Part shown: piece by piece, positions 1-5,816 of the stretch
How positions within the stretch are numbered: the first letter of the stretch is position 1
Layout of the letters: each line of letters starts with the position of its first letter
Assembly (NCBI RefSeq): GCF_004137355.1
Contig: NZ_SDVB01000238.1
Location: 496,001 to 560,000, forward strand
Reading direction: 5' to 3'
DNA: 64,000 nucleotides
From: Ciceribacter ferrooxidans
GTDB taxonomy: Bacteria; Pseudomonadota; Alphaproteobacteria; Rhizobiales; Rhizobiaceae
The notes under the pieces: generated by a model
What the model was told of the DNA's origin: nothing
The model's database searches: none
What the model saw: only the letters and a program-made list of their open reading frames with translations
Program-made: the position numbers and the translations under genes

Positions 1-77
1 CAAGGTCCCTGCCGGTTTCGCGACCCTCACTGGTCTGGCATTATCTGCATCAAGGACTGCCGAGGGGAGGGCAGGAC

Positions 78-608
78 ATGTCGACGATCATTCCGCTTCT
101 GGCGCTCGGCGCGATCATCGTGGTGCTCGTCGCTGCGGTTCGCTCGGTCAGCCGGGCGGACAAGGCCCGGTGGCCACCCTATCCGCTGATCGACGCCACC
201 GAGGAGGAGATGGCCCGCCGTGCCGCGGAGTTGCGCGACCGTCTCTCGCGCGAACCTTTCGGCGAGGCGCGTGCGCAGGCGCTCTGGCGCCGGTTGATGT
301 CGATCAACGACGGGGAGGGGCTGATCGCCGAGTTTCATCGCGACTTCTGCGGCCAGGGGCTGATTCGAAGGGGCGACCGGGTCGTCCTCTGCGATATCTT
401 CGACGGCGGCGGCGCCACCGGCGAGATGATCGCCGCGTGGCGGGAGGAGACGGATTTCGTCACCTTCTTCGCCCGCCAGTCGGACTTCAGCTGCAGCGGC
501 TGGGATATCGGCGAGCCGGTGTTTTTCACCGAGGACGCCTGGTATCGCAACAACCAGCGCCTCACCGCGCGTTCCATAGACCGCTTCGTGGGCGGCGCCG
601 CTAGCTGA
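78..608 (+). CDS. Hypothetical membrane-anchored protein
   Basis: I do not recognise a characterised family. The 176-residue product opens with a hydrophobic stretch (about residues 4-20, rich in Leu, Ile, Val and Ala) that fits one N-terminal membrane anchor. The rest is soluble and charged, with three scattered cysteines and no catalytic motif I can name. The start at 78 is supported by a purine-rich GGGAGGGCAGG directly upstream. The gene stands alone near the window edge, and the next gene on this strand has its own control site. The clean reading frame with typical high-GC third positions makes it a real gene, but its function is unknown. Confidence 0.75.
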   Translation: MSTIIPLLALGAIIVVLVAAVRSVSRADKARWPPYPLIDATEEEMARRAAELRDRLSREPFGEARAQALWRRLMSINDGEGLIAEFHRDFCGQGLIRRGDRVVLCDIFDGGGATGEMIAAWREETDFVTFFARQSDFSCSGWDIGEPVFFTEDAWYRNNQRLTARSIDRFVGGAAS

Positions 609-670
609 TTTGCCCCCGGCTGGCAATGGCACCGTGCGGCCTGACGCAAGTTTCGCGCAAGCTTCAAAAG

Positions 671-685
671 TTAACGAAAGGTTAA
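671..685 (+). promoter_or_regulatory. Candidate CtrA-binding site (TTAA-N7-TTAA)
   Basis: The sequence TTAA-CGAAAGG-TTAA matches exactly the TTAA-N7-TTAA pattern bound by the alphaproteobacterial cell-cycle response regulator CtrA. It ends 22 bases before the ATG of the gene at 708, so it would overlap or closely abut that gene's promoter. Binding is inferred from the motif only. A nearly identical element lies upstream of mraZ at 33911. Confidence 0.6.
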
Positions 686-707
686 CGAGTGTAGAAGCGA
701 GCGTGAA

Positions 708-1025
708 ATGCGGATCGAAAGCGGCCTCGGCGGCTATTCCTATCAGAACCGGTATGTGCGCACCGTCACCGAGACGGAAGAGATTGCCGCCGAGACGACG
801 GCTGCTGCAAATCCGCGCCGCGCCGGCGGGCCCGCTTTCAGCAGCACGCTCGTCTCCGCTTCGCTTGCCACCGCACTCTGGAGCATCGACGGCGGCCGCC
901 GGCCGATTGCGACGGCAGGGTCCGCCGAACCGGTCGCCGAGGGCGGCGAGGCCGAGCGCTCCCAGCTCGAACAGGTCGAGGCGCTCTACCGCGAGTTCGA
1001 TTCGGGCGAAGACGCCGAAGGCTGA
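708..1025 (+). CDS. Hypothetical small protein under a CtrA-like site
   Basis: The 105-residue product belongs to no family I recognise. It has no cysteine, no clear signal peptide, one weakly hydrophobic central stretch (about residues 43-57, Ser/Ala/Leu-rich) and an acidic C-terminal third rich in Glu, which may be helical or disordered. A perfect TTAA-N7-TTAA motif 22 bases before the start suggests cell-cycle control by CtrA. The gene faces the CDF transporter, and the two are separated by a perfect palindrome. Being a single short gene with no motif, it could be a division- or motility-linked accessory protein, but nothing in the sequence shows that. Confidence 0.65.
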   Translation: MRIESGLGGYSYQNRYVRTVTETEEIAAETTAAANPRRAGGPAFSSTLVSASLATALWSIDGGRRPIATAGSAEPVAEGGEAERSQLEQVEALYREFDSGEDAEG

Positions 1026-1028
1026 GCC

Positions 1029-1044
1029 GGAACGGCGCCGTTCC
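1029..1044. terminator. Palindrome between convergent genes
   Basis: GGAACGGC followed by its exact reverse complement GCCGTTCC forms a perfect 16-base palindrome in the 24-base gap between two convergent genes. It could fold on either transcript. There is no run of T on either side, so an intrinsic terminator function is only possible, not shown. Confidence 0.35.
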
Positions 1045-1049
1045 TCCCG

Positions 1050-1787
1050 TCAATGCACGTGATCGTGGCGATGGCCGTGGGCTTCATGCCCTGAAACGGC
1101 GTGATCGTGGTCCGTGCTGCAGGCGGCGCTGCCGCAGCATCCGCGGTCGGCTACCTCCGCCAGCGCCGCCGGGCCGCCGCGGCGCCATTCCTGCCAGGAT
1201 TGCCGCAGGATCTGCACCGACGAATTGAGGAAGAGGCCCGCCATGACGGCGGCGACGGCGAGGTCCGGCCAGGCGCTCGCGCTGCCCCAGACGCCGAGGG
1301 CGGCGATCATCACGATGACATTGCCGATCGCATCGTTGCGCGAGCAGAGCCAGACGGAGCGGACATTGGCGTCGCCGTCCTTGTAGCGCATCAGCAGCAG
1401 CACGCTGGTGACGTTCGCGGCGAGTGCCAGGAAGCCGATGGCACCCATCACCGGCGCTTCCGGCATGCCGTCGAAGAAGACCCGCCAGATCGTGCTGGCG
1501 AAGACGAAGAGCCCCATCAGGAAGAGGCTCGCGCCCTTGCCGGCGGCGGCCAGGCTGCGCACGCCGAGCGGTGCGCCGATGACGGCGAGCGAAATGCCGT
1601 AGGTGACGGCATCGGCAAAGAAATCGAGCGCGTCGGCCTGCAGCGCCTGCGAGCGCGCGAGCTGGCCTGCCGTCATCTCGACTGCGAACATGCCGGCATT
1701 GATGGCGATCACCGCCCAGAGGCGGCGCTTGTATTCGGCGGAGACACCCTCGAAGGTGCCGTGGCTGTGGCCGCAACTGGCACTCAT
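1050..1787 (-). CDS. Cation diffusion facilitator transporter (short type)
   Basis: This 245-residue inner-membrane protein is a cation diffusion facilitator, which exports divalent metal in exchange for protons. About six hydrophobic segments span residues 23-195, and the large cytoplasmic C-terminal domain of classical CDFs is absent. Likely metal ligands are D55-x3-D59 in the second segment and D152-x3-N156 in the fifth. The N-terminus begins with Cys-Gly-His-Ser-His, and the last 25 residues are a His/Asp-rich tail, both plausible metal-binding arms. It is divergent from a ZntR/CadR-like MerR regulator and preceded by a MerR-type promoter, so expression should be switched on by metal excess. 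The substrate is probably Zn, Cd or Pb, inferred from the regulator. A GGAAAGGAAG sequence precedes the ATG. Confidence 0.85.
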   Translation of the reverse strand: MSASCGHSHGTFEGVSAEYKRRLWAVIAINAGMFAVEMTAGQLARSQALQADALDFFADAVTYGISLAVIGAPLGVRSLAAAGKGASLFLMGLFVFASTIWRVFFDGMPEAPVMGAIGFLALAANVTSVLLLMRYKDGDANVRSVWLCSRNDAIGNVIVMIAALGVWGSASAWPDLAVAAVMAGLFLNSSVQILRQSWQEWRRGGPAALAEVADRGCCGSAACSTDHDHAVSGHEAHGHRHDHVH

Positions 1788-1825
1788 CGCTCTTCCTTTC
1801 CTCTTGATCCTCAGATGCTGTACCC

Positions 1826-1856
1826 TACCTAATCTCTCTAGCGACTAGAGGTTCAA
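1826..1856 (-). promoter_or_regulatory. MerR-type promoter with 19-bp spacer and operator
   Basis: Read on the minus strand, TTGAAC (1851-1856) and TAGGTA (1826-1831) form -35 and -10 boxes separated by 19 bases. The spacer carries a perfect inverted repeat CTCTAG-TCG-CTAGAG (1836-1850). An overlong spacer filled by a dyad is the hallmark of promoters that MerR-family activators untwist on binding metal. It points at the CDF gene, whose start lies 38 bases downstream of the -10 box, and it also lies just upstream of the divergent merR-type gene. Confidence 0.85.
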
Positions 1857-1874
1857 GAGGGCGAGGCGAAAAAA

Positions 1875-2288
1875 ATGCTGTCAATCGGCGACATGGCGAG
1901 GCGCACCGGGGTGAAGATCCCGACGATCCGCTACTATGAACAGATGGGACTGATTTCCGCGGCGGACCGGACCGGCGGCAACCAGCGCCGCTACGAGAAG
2001 CGGGATATCGAGCGTCTCGCCTTCATCCGCCATGCGCGCGACCTCGGCTTTCCGATCGAGGCGATCCGCGAGCTTCTGGCCCTCAGCGACCATCCGGAAC
2101 GGCCGTGCGAGCGTGCGGACCAGATCGCCGGCGAACAGCTCGCCGAGGTGCGCGAGAAGATCGCCCGGCTGCGCAAGCTCGAACAGGAGCTCGCCCGCAT
2201 CGCCGCCTGCTGCGACGGCCACAGCGTCGGCGACTGCCACGTCCTCCGTGCGCTCTCCGACCACGGCCTCTGCGAGGGCGAGCACTGA
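1875..2288 (+). CDS. MerR-family metal-responsive regulator (ZntR/CadR-like)
   Basis: The 137-residue protein has an N-terminal winged helix-turn-helix (residues 1-70, with the typical IRYYE at 18-22 and NQRRY at 36-40), a dimerisation helix and a metal loop. Cysteines C78, C112, C113 and C121 plus H116 line up well with the Zn ligands of ZntR (C79, C114, C115, H119, C124), so Zn, Cd or Pb is the likely inducer. Copper sensors of the CueR type have only two loop cysteines. It is divergent from the CDF exporter and the 87-base gap holds a canonical MerR promoter, so it probably activates that exporter. The exact metal cannot be read from sequence alone. Confidence 0.88.
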   Translation: MLSIGDMARRTGVKIPTIRYYEQMGLISAADRTGGNQRRYEKRDIERLAFIRHARDLGFPIEAIRELLALSDHPERPCERADQIAGEQLAEVREKIARLRKLEQELARIAACCDGHSVGDCHVLRALSDHGLCEGEH

Positions 2289-2305
2289 GGGGGGCCTCGT
2301 CCTCC

Positions 2306-2439
2306 GTCATGCCGGGCTCGACCCGGCATCCAGCCGCGCGATGTCCATCGCGCGTGGAGACCTCTTCGTCTGCATGGAGGTGAGTCCTATCGGCTCGCCG
2401 ACGCTCGCCGGCTGGATGCCGGATCAAGTCCGGCATGAC
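2306..2439. repeat. 134-bp interspersed palindromic repeat, copy 1
   Basis: The unit starts with GTCATGCCGG and ends with its exact reverse complement. Each end is itself a hairpin (GCCGGG...CCCGGC type), and a third perfect dyad, CGCGCGATG-TC-CATCGCGCG, lies inside. A second copy of identical length and orientation lies at 2676. By my alignment the two differ at about 11 positions. It resembles the mosaic intergenic palindromic repeats known from rhizobia (RIME-like), but I cannot confirm the family. The 547-base gap 2289-2835 holds these repeats and no gene. Confidence 0.75.
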
Positions 2440-2520
2440 GGCAGCTGCACGCCCGCTTCTTCCTCTTCCCCCTCAAGGGGGGAGATCGAACCGTGGCCGC
2501 CGCCTCGAACCGCGGTGTTC

Positions 2521-2640
2521 ACCCTCCCCTTGAGGGGGAGGGTCGGACCGCAGGTCCGGGGTGGGGTGATCGCTGGCGACCGACGCAGTATCACCCCCAC
2601 CCGCGCGTTCCGCGCGACCTCCCCCCTCAAGGGGGAGGTG
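2521..2640. repeat. Imperfect inverted repeat with CCCCTTGAGGGG cores
   Basis: The left arm begins ACCCTCCCCTTGAGGGGGAG and the right arm ends with its imperfect reverse complement (CTCCCCCCTCAAGGGGGAGGT, about 2618-2638). Both arms also share the sequence GGTGGGG(G)TGAT, inverted. A further stub of the same core (CCCCTCAAGGGGGG) lies at 2469-2482. The element sits between the two 134-bp repeat copies and resembles small hairpin elements that recur between genes in Rhizobiales and Caulobacterales. It would make a long cruciform or RNA hairpin. Confidence 0.65.
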
Positions 2641-2675
2641 GGAGGGCCTCGTCGCGGGTCATCTCCTCGTCCCCC

Positions 2676-2809
2676 GTCATGCCGGGCTCGCCCCGGCATC
2701 CAGTCGCGCGATGTCCATCGCGCGGGGAGACCTATTCGCCTTCACAGAGGTGAGTCCTATCGGCTCGCCGACGCTCGCCGGCTGGATGCCGGCTCGAGGC
2801 CGGCATGAC
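2676..2809. repeat. 134-bp interspersed palindromic repeat, copy 2
   Basis: This is the second direct copy of the unit at 2306, with the same 10-base terminal inverted repeats (GTCATGCCGG) and the same internal CGCGCGATG-TC-CATCGCGCG dyad. Most differences lie in a short central tract. It ends 27 bases before the stop of the minus-strand gene, so it would lie in the 3' end of that transcript. Confidence 0.75.
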
Positions 2810-2835
2810 GCGGACCTGTATTGCCCCTGCCCACC

Positions 2836-3567
2836 TCACTCGATCCGCACCCGCACCATGTCGCCGCGGACGTGGATCGCCGGCTTTGCCCCCGGCGTGT
2901 TGGGAAGCTTGCTGTCGACATAGGAGGCCGTCGCCTCGACGAGGTAGCTGACCGGCGTCGGCACGAGGAAGCGCAGGCCGGCGTCGAGCATGCTGCCGGC
3001 GAGGGCGACGGTCTCGTTCTGCATGACCCTGTCGAAGACGACGCGCGCCCGGAGCGCCGCGCCCGAGAGCGAGAGCTGGCCCGCATGGCCGTGGAAGCCG
3101 ACATCGCCGGCATCGCTGTGCACGTCGACGGACGAGAAGTCTCCCTGGAGATCGGTCTGCGAGGCCTGCTGGTCGATGGCGACGGCCGCCTCGGGCTTCA
3201 GCCGGGCGGAAAGCGTCATCGTGCAGTCGGACCAGCGGTAGAAATGCGTGCTGCCGAGATCGACGACGAGGGTGTCGCCGTCGATGCGCATGCCGCCCTC
3301 CGGGCAGGAGACGGGAAACCAGCCGGAGCGCCAGACGGCACCCCAGCCGCGGCGCTCGCCCTCGAGCCTTGCTTCATACGGTCCGTCGGTGGCGGCCGAG
3401 ATGAAGAGCCGGCCGGCCTCGCCCTCGACGCGGATCTTCGAGACGGCGGAAAGGTCGAGCGGTCCGGCGGCCGTGGTGCGGGTGGTGACGAACGCGGCCG
3501 CGCCGTCGAGCGCTGCGGCGGCGAGCACGAGGCCGAGGAGGGAGAGGAGGACGGTTCTGGTCTTCAT
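2836..3567 (-). CDS. Putative secreted protein with GIN-like beta-repeat domain
   Basis: The 243-residue product has a clear signal peptide (Met-Lys-Thr-Arg followed by a Leu/Ala-rich core, likely cleaved near residue 25), so it should be exported. The mature part alternates short beta-prone stretches with Gly-Asp turns, resembling the 'putative auto-transporter adhesin head GIN' group of beta-helix proteins. That assignment is by pattern only. Two cysteines are present. The start at 3567 is chosen because it gives the signal peptide directly; the ribosome site (GAGCCCTCCCC) is poor. It is divergent from a membrane-bound AraC-type regulator across 141 bases containing a near-perfect palindrome, which suggests that the two work together. 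Confidence 0.6.
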   Translation of the reverse strand: MKTRTVLLSLLGLVLAAAALDGAAAFVTTRTTAAGPLDLSAVSKIRVEGEAGRLFISAATDGPYEARLEGERRGWGAVWRSGWFPVSCPEGGMRIDGDTLVVDLGSTHFYRWSDCTMTLSARLKPEAAVAIDQQASQTDLQGDFSSVDVHSDAGDVGFHGHAGQLSLSGAALRARVVFDRVMQNETVALAGSMLDAGLRFLVPTPVSYLVEATASYVDSKLPNTPGAKPAIHVRGDMVRVRIE

Positions 3568-3639
3568 GGGGAGGGCTCCGGTTCGGGTTGACGAATGCCG
3601 CCATCCGGCACGCCGCGTCGCTTTCCCGCGACCTCGATT

Positions 3640-3663
3640 GCGTTTCCGGTCGACCGAAAACGC
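3640..3663. promoter_or_regulatory. 24-bp near-perfect palindrome in divergent intergenic region
   Basis: GCGTTTCCGGTC is followed directly by GACCGAAAACGC, an inverted repeat with a single mismatch in 12 base pairs. It lies in the 141-base gap between the divergent secreted-protein gene and the AraC-type gene, 45 bases upstream of the latter. It may be an operator shared by both promoters. Alternatively it may be an interspersed palindrome unrelated to regulation. Confidence 0.5.
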
Positions 3664-3708
3664 GGTTGCGGTCATGATGGCGGCCTCGATCCCGCCGGTT
3701 GTCGCTTC

Positions 3709-4782
3709 ATGCTCCTCGTTCCGCTTCCTTTCCTCGTCTCGCTCCTGCTTCTCGTCTTTCTCGCCCGGCTTCTGCTGGAGGGGCGCGAGGCACTCGGCCG
3801 CAACCGCCTGTTCGTGGTGCTGATCGGCCTCTACGTCGTGCAGACGGCGCTGGTCGGCATCCGCTGGGGCTACGGCGTGATCGCCGTGCTGCCGGCGCTG
3901 CCCTTCCTTGCGAGCTTCATTCCGCCGCTCTCCTTCCTCGCCTTCCGCGAGCTTGCGGAGGAGGAGGGGGCGTTGTCCGCCCGCGACTGGCCGCATCTCC
4001 TGCCGCCGCTTTGCGTGGCGGCGATGCTCGCCGGCTTCCGCGATCCGGTCGATCTGGTGCTGATCGCCGAATTCGCGGGCTACGGGCTGGCGCTTTTCTG
4101 GCTTGCCCGCCTCGGGCCGGACGGCCTCGTCGCGTCCAGACTCGACGGGACGCTGCGCTCCTACCGCTCGTTGCAGCTGACGGCGCTGGCGCTGATCGGC
4201 TCGGCGGCGACCGATACCGCCGTCAGCCTCGATCTTCTGCTTGCCGGCGGCCGCCATGCGCCGGCCGTCGTCTCCGCCGCGACCACGTTCATCCTGCTCC
4301 TGCTCGGGATCGCCGCCGTCACTGCCGGTGCGGAGGAGGCCGACGACGCGCCCGAGACGGAGCCCGAACCGCAGGCCACGCCGCCGCTTGCGACCAGCGC
4401 CGATGCCGAGGTTGCCGCGGCCCTCGACCGGCTGATGGCCGGCCAGCGGCTCTTTGCCGATGCCGGGCTCAATCTCGGCCGCATCGCCCGGCGGCTCGGC
4501 CTGCCGGCGCGGGCGGTTTCAAACGCGGTCAACCGCGTCCACGGCATGAGCGTCTCGCAATACGTCAACAATTTCCGCGTCGCCGAGGCCTGCCGGCTGC
4601 TAGCCGCCAGCGACATGCCGGTGACCCGCATCGTCTTCGAGGCAGGGTTCATGACCAAGTCCAACTTCAACCGCGAATTCCTGCGCGTGACCGGCATGAA
4701 CCCGACCGCCTGGCGCGCGGCGGCGCCGCCTCCGCCTGCCGATGCGTCCTCCTCCGCGGCGCTCAGAAGTCGAAGGGGTTGA
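3709..4782 (+). CDS. Membrane-bound AraC-type transcriptional regulator
   Basis: The 357-residue protein has an N-terminal membrane domain of about seven hydrophobic segments (residues 2-215), an acidic Pro/Glu linker (about 216-245) and a C-terminal AraC-type DNA-binding domain with two helix-turn-helix motifs (about 255-345; the second contains the typical VFEAGFMTKSNFNREF). The architecture fits a regulator that senses a signal in or across the inner membrane and binds DNA directly. I chose the ATG at 3709 because it starts at the first membrane segment; the frame is open further upstream and no strong ribosome site decides it. The 3' end overlaps the convergent vapC by 20 bases. The likely target is the divergent secreted-protein gene, by inference. 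Confidence 0.8.
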   Translation: MLLVPLPFLVSLLLLVFLARLLLEGREALGRNRLFVVLIGLYVVQTALVGIRWGYGVIAVLPALPFLASFIPPLSFLAFRELAEEEGALSARDWPHLLPPLCVAAMLAGFRDPVDLVLIAEFAGYGLALFWLARLGPDGLVASRLDGTLRSYRSLQLTALALIGSAATDTAVSLDLLLAGGRHAPAVVSAATTFILLLLGIAAVTAGAEEADDAPETEPEPQATPPLATSADAEVAAALDRLMAGQRLFADAGLNLGRIARRLGLPARAVSNAVNRVHGMSVSQYVNNFRVAEACRLLAASDMPVTRIVFEAGFMTKSNFNREFLRVTGMNPTAWRAAAPPPPADASSSAALRSRRG

Positions 4783-5176
4783 CCAGATCCAGCCCGCAGG
4801 TGCGGTAGTCGGCGGTGTTGCGCGTGGCGAGCCGCCCGCCGTGGGCTTTTGCGATCGCGGCGATCATGCCGTCCGGGGCCGTCATCATGGCGCCCTTGCG
4901 GATGGCCTCGCCCATGATCTCGCCGTAGACGAGCGCCGCCTCCTCGCCGAAGGCGAAGATGCGGCCGGCGAAGCGTTCGCGCCATGCCGCGAGGCCCCGG
5001 GCGAGACGCGGCGCCCGCTCGTCGTCGCGGATTTTCGCGATCCCGTAGGCGAGTTCACCGATCACCACCGTCGAAAGCGCCAGTTCCGCATCGTGGCGGG
5101 TGAGCCACGCGACGACCGCCTCGGCGGGAGCCTTCTTCAGCGTTTCCGAGACGATGTTGGTGTCGAGGAAGATCAA
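4763..5176 (-). CDS. vapC: VapC-family PIN-domain toxin
   Basis: This 137-residue protein is a PIN-domain ribonuclease, the toxin of a type II toxin-antitoxin pair. The four acidic residues that hold the catalytic Mg are all present (D5, E41, D102, D123), so it should be active. Its length is normal for VapC/FitB proteins. It begins inside the stop codon of the upstream antitoxin gene (ATGA overlap), the usual arrangement for coupled synthesis. VapC toxins typically cut tRNA or rRNA; the target here is unknown. The 3' end overlaps the convergent AraC-type gene by 20 bases. Confidence 0.9.
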   Translation of the reverse strand: MIFLDTNIVSETLKKAPAEAVVAWLTRHDAELALSTVVIGELAYGIAKIRDDERAPRLARGLAAWRERFAGRIFAFGEEAALVYGEIMGEAIRKGAMMTAPDGMIAAIAKAHGGRLATRNTADYRTCGLDLVNPFDF

Positions 5177-5421
5177 AGGTCGGGCCCTTCATGCGGCCGG
5201 CGGTCCTGTCGGATGACCGCGTCGAGGTCGATCTCCGTACCGAACTCGGCGCCGAGACGCCGGTAGAAGGCCTCGGCCGGCTCGCGTCCGCTGCGGCTCT
5301 GGTCATAGGCTTCCAGCGCCCGCTCGACAATGTCGGCGATCGTGCGGTTTTCGCGCCGCGCCAGCCGGTGGGCGAGGTCGCGCGCGCGGGCGCTGCGTAC
5401 GGAAAGCTGGGGTTCGGCCAT
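5173..5421 (-). CDS. vapB: VapB/FitA-type antitoxin
   Basis: The 82-residue product looks like a ribbon-helix-helix antitoxin: a short beta strand (PQLSVRSARA) is followed by two helices ending near residue 42, then a tail that would bind and block the PIN toxin. The start at 5421 has a strong AAGGAGAA ribosome site 5 bases upstream. Its stop overlaps the vapC start by 4 bases. Antitoxins of this kind repress their own operon; a perfect GCCATC-AA-GATGGC palindrome with further GCCATC/CCATC repeats lies about 45-75 bases upstream and is the likely operator. It is divergent from dmeR. Confidence 0.85.
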   Translation of the reverse strand: MAEPQLSVRSARARDLAHRLARRENRTIADIVERALEAYDQSRSGREPAEAFYRRLGAEFGTEIDLDAVIRQDRRPHEGPDL

Positions 5422-5463
5422 GACATTCTCCTTCTGCCACGAAATGTAATGCACGTGCGTTTT

Positions 5464-5495
5464 GCCATCAAGATGGCTTCTGCCATCTAGCCATC
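5464..5495 (-). promoter_or_regulatory. Candidate VapB operator
   Basis: GCCATC-AA-GATGGC (5464-5477) is a perfect 14-base palindrome, followed by two more half-sites, GCCATC at 5482 and CCATC at 5491. The cluster lies between the divergent vapB and dmeR starts, 43 bases upstream of vapB. Closely spaced short palindromes are typical of ribbon-helix-helix antitoxin operators. Assignment to VapB rather than DmeR is inferred, since DmeR has a different candidate site at 5518. Confidence 0.5.
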
Positions 5496-5517
5496 TTCCT
5501 TGCCTTAATCGCAAAAA

Positions 5518-5534
5518 ATAGGGTACCCCCCTAT
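5518..5534 (+). promoter_or_regulatory. Candidate DmeR operator abutting the dmeR start
   Basis: ATAGGG and CCCTAT form an inverted repeat with a 5-base spacer, centred on the perfect GGGTACCC. An AT-flanked G/C tract of this kind is the style of site bound by RcnR/CsoR-family repressors. It ends 3 bases before the dmeR ATG, so it covers the place where a Shine-Dalgarno sequence would be. None is visible, and the transcript may be leaderless or nearly so. Confidence 0.6.
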
Positions 5535-5537
5535 GCT

Positions 5538-5816
5538 ATGAGCCATACGACGAAGAACAAGGCGAAGCTTCTGGCCCGGGTGCGGCGGATGAAGGGCCAA
5601 CTTGCGGCGATGGAGACGGCGCTGGAGGCCGGCGCGCCCTGCCACGAGATCCTCAACATGGCGGCCTCCGTGCGCGGCGCGATGACCGGGCTGACTGCCG
5701 AGCTGATCGAGGACCATATCCGCGGCCATGTCGCGAACCCGGAGACCGACCCGGACCCCGAGCGGGCGAAGGGGGCGGGCGAGCTTATCGATGTCATAAG
5801 GACCTATCTCAGATGA
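5538..5816 (+). CDS. dmeR: RcnR/CsoR-family nickel-cobalt repressor DmeR
   Basis: The 92-residue all-helical protein is of the RcnR/CsoR family, tetrameric repressors that release DNA on binding metal. H3, C35, H60 and H64 occupy exactly the positions of the Ni(II)/Co(II) ligands of E. coli RcnR, so Ni/Co rather than Cu is the likely inducer. It overlaps the CDF exporter gene downstream by 4 bases (ATGA), matching the dmeR-dmeF operon described in Rhizobium leguminosarum and Agrobacterium. A GGGTACCC-centred palindrome lies directly before the start codon. No ribosome-binding sequence is visible, which is unusual. Confidence 0.9.
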   Translation: MSHTTKNKAKLLARVRRMKGQLAAMETALEAGAPCHEILNMAASVRGAMTGLTAELIEDHIRGHVANPETDPDPERAKGAGELIDVIRTYLR

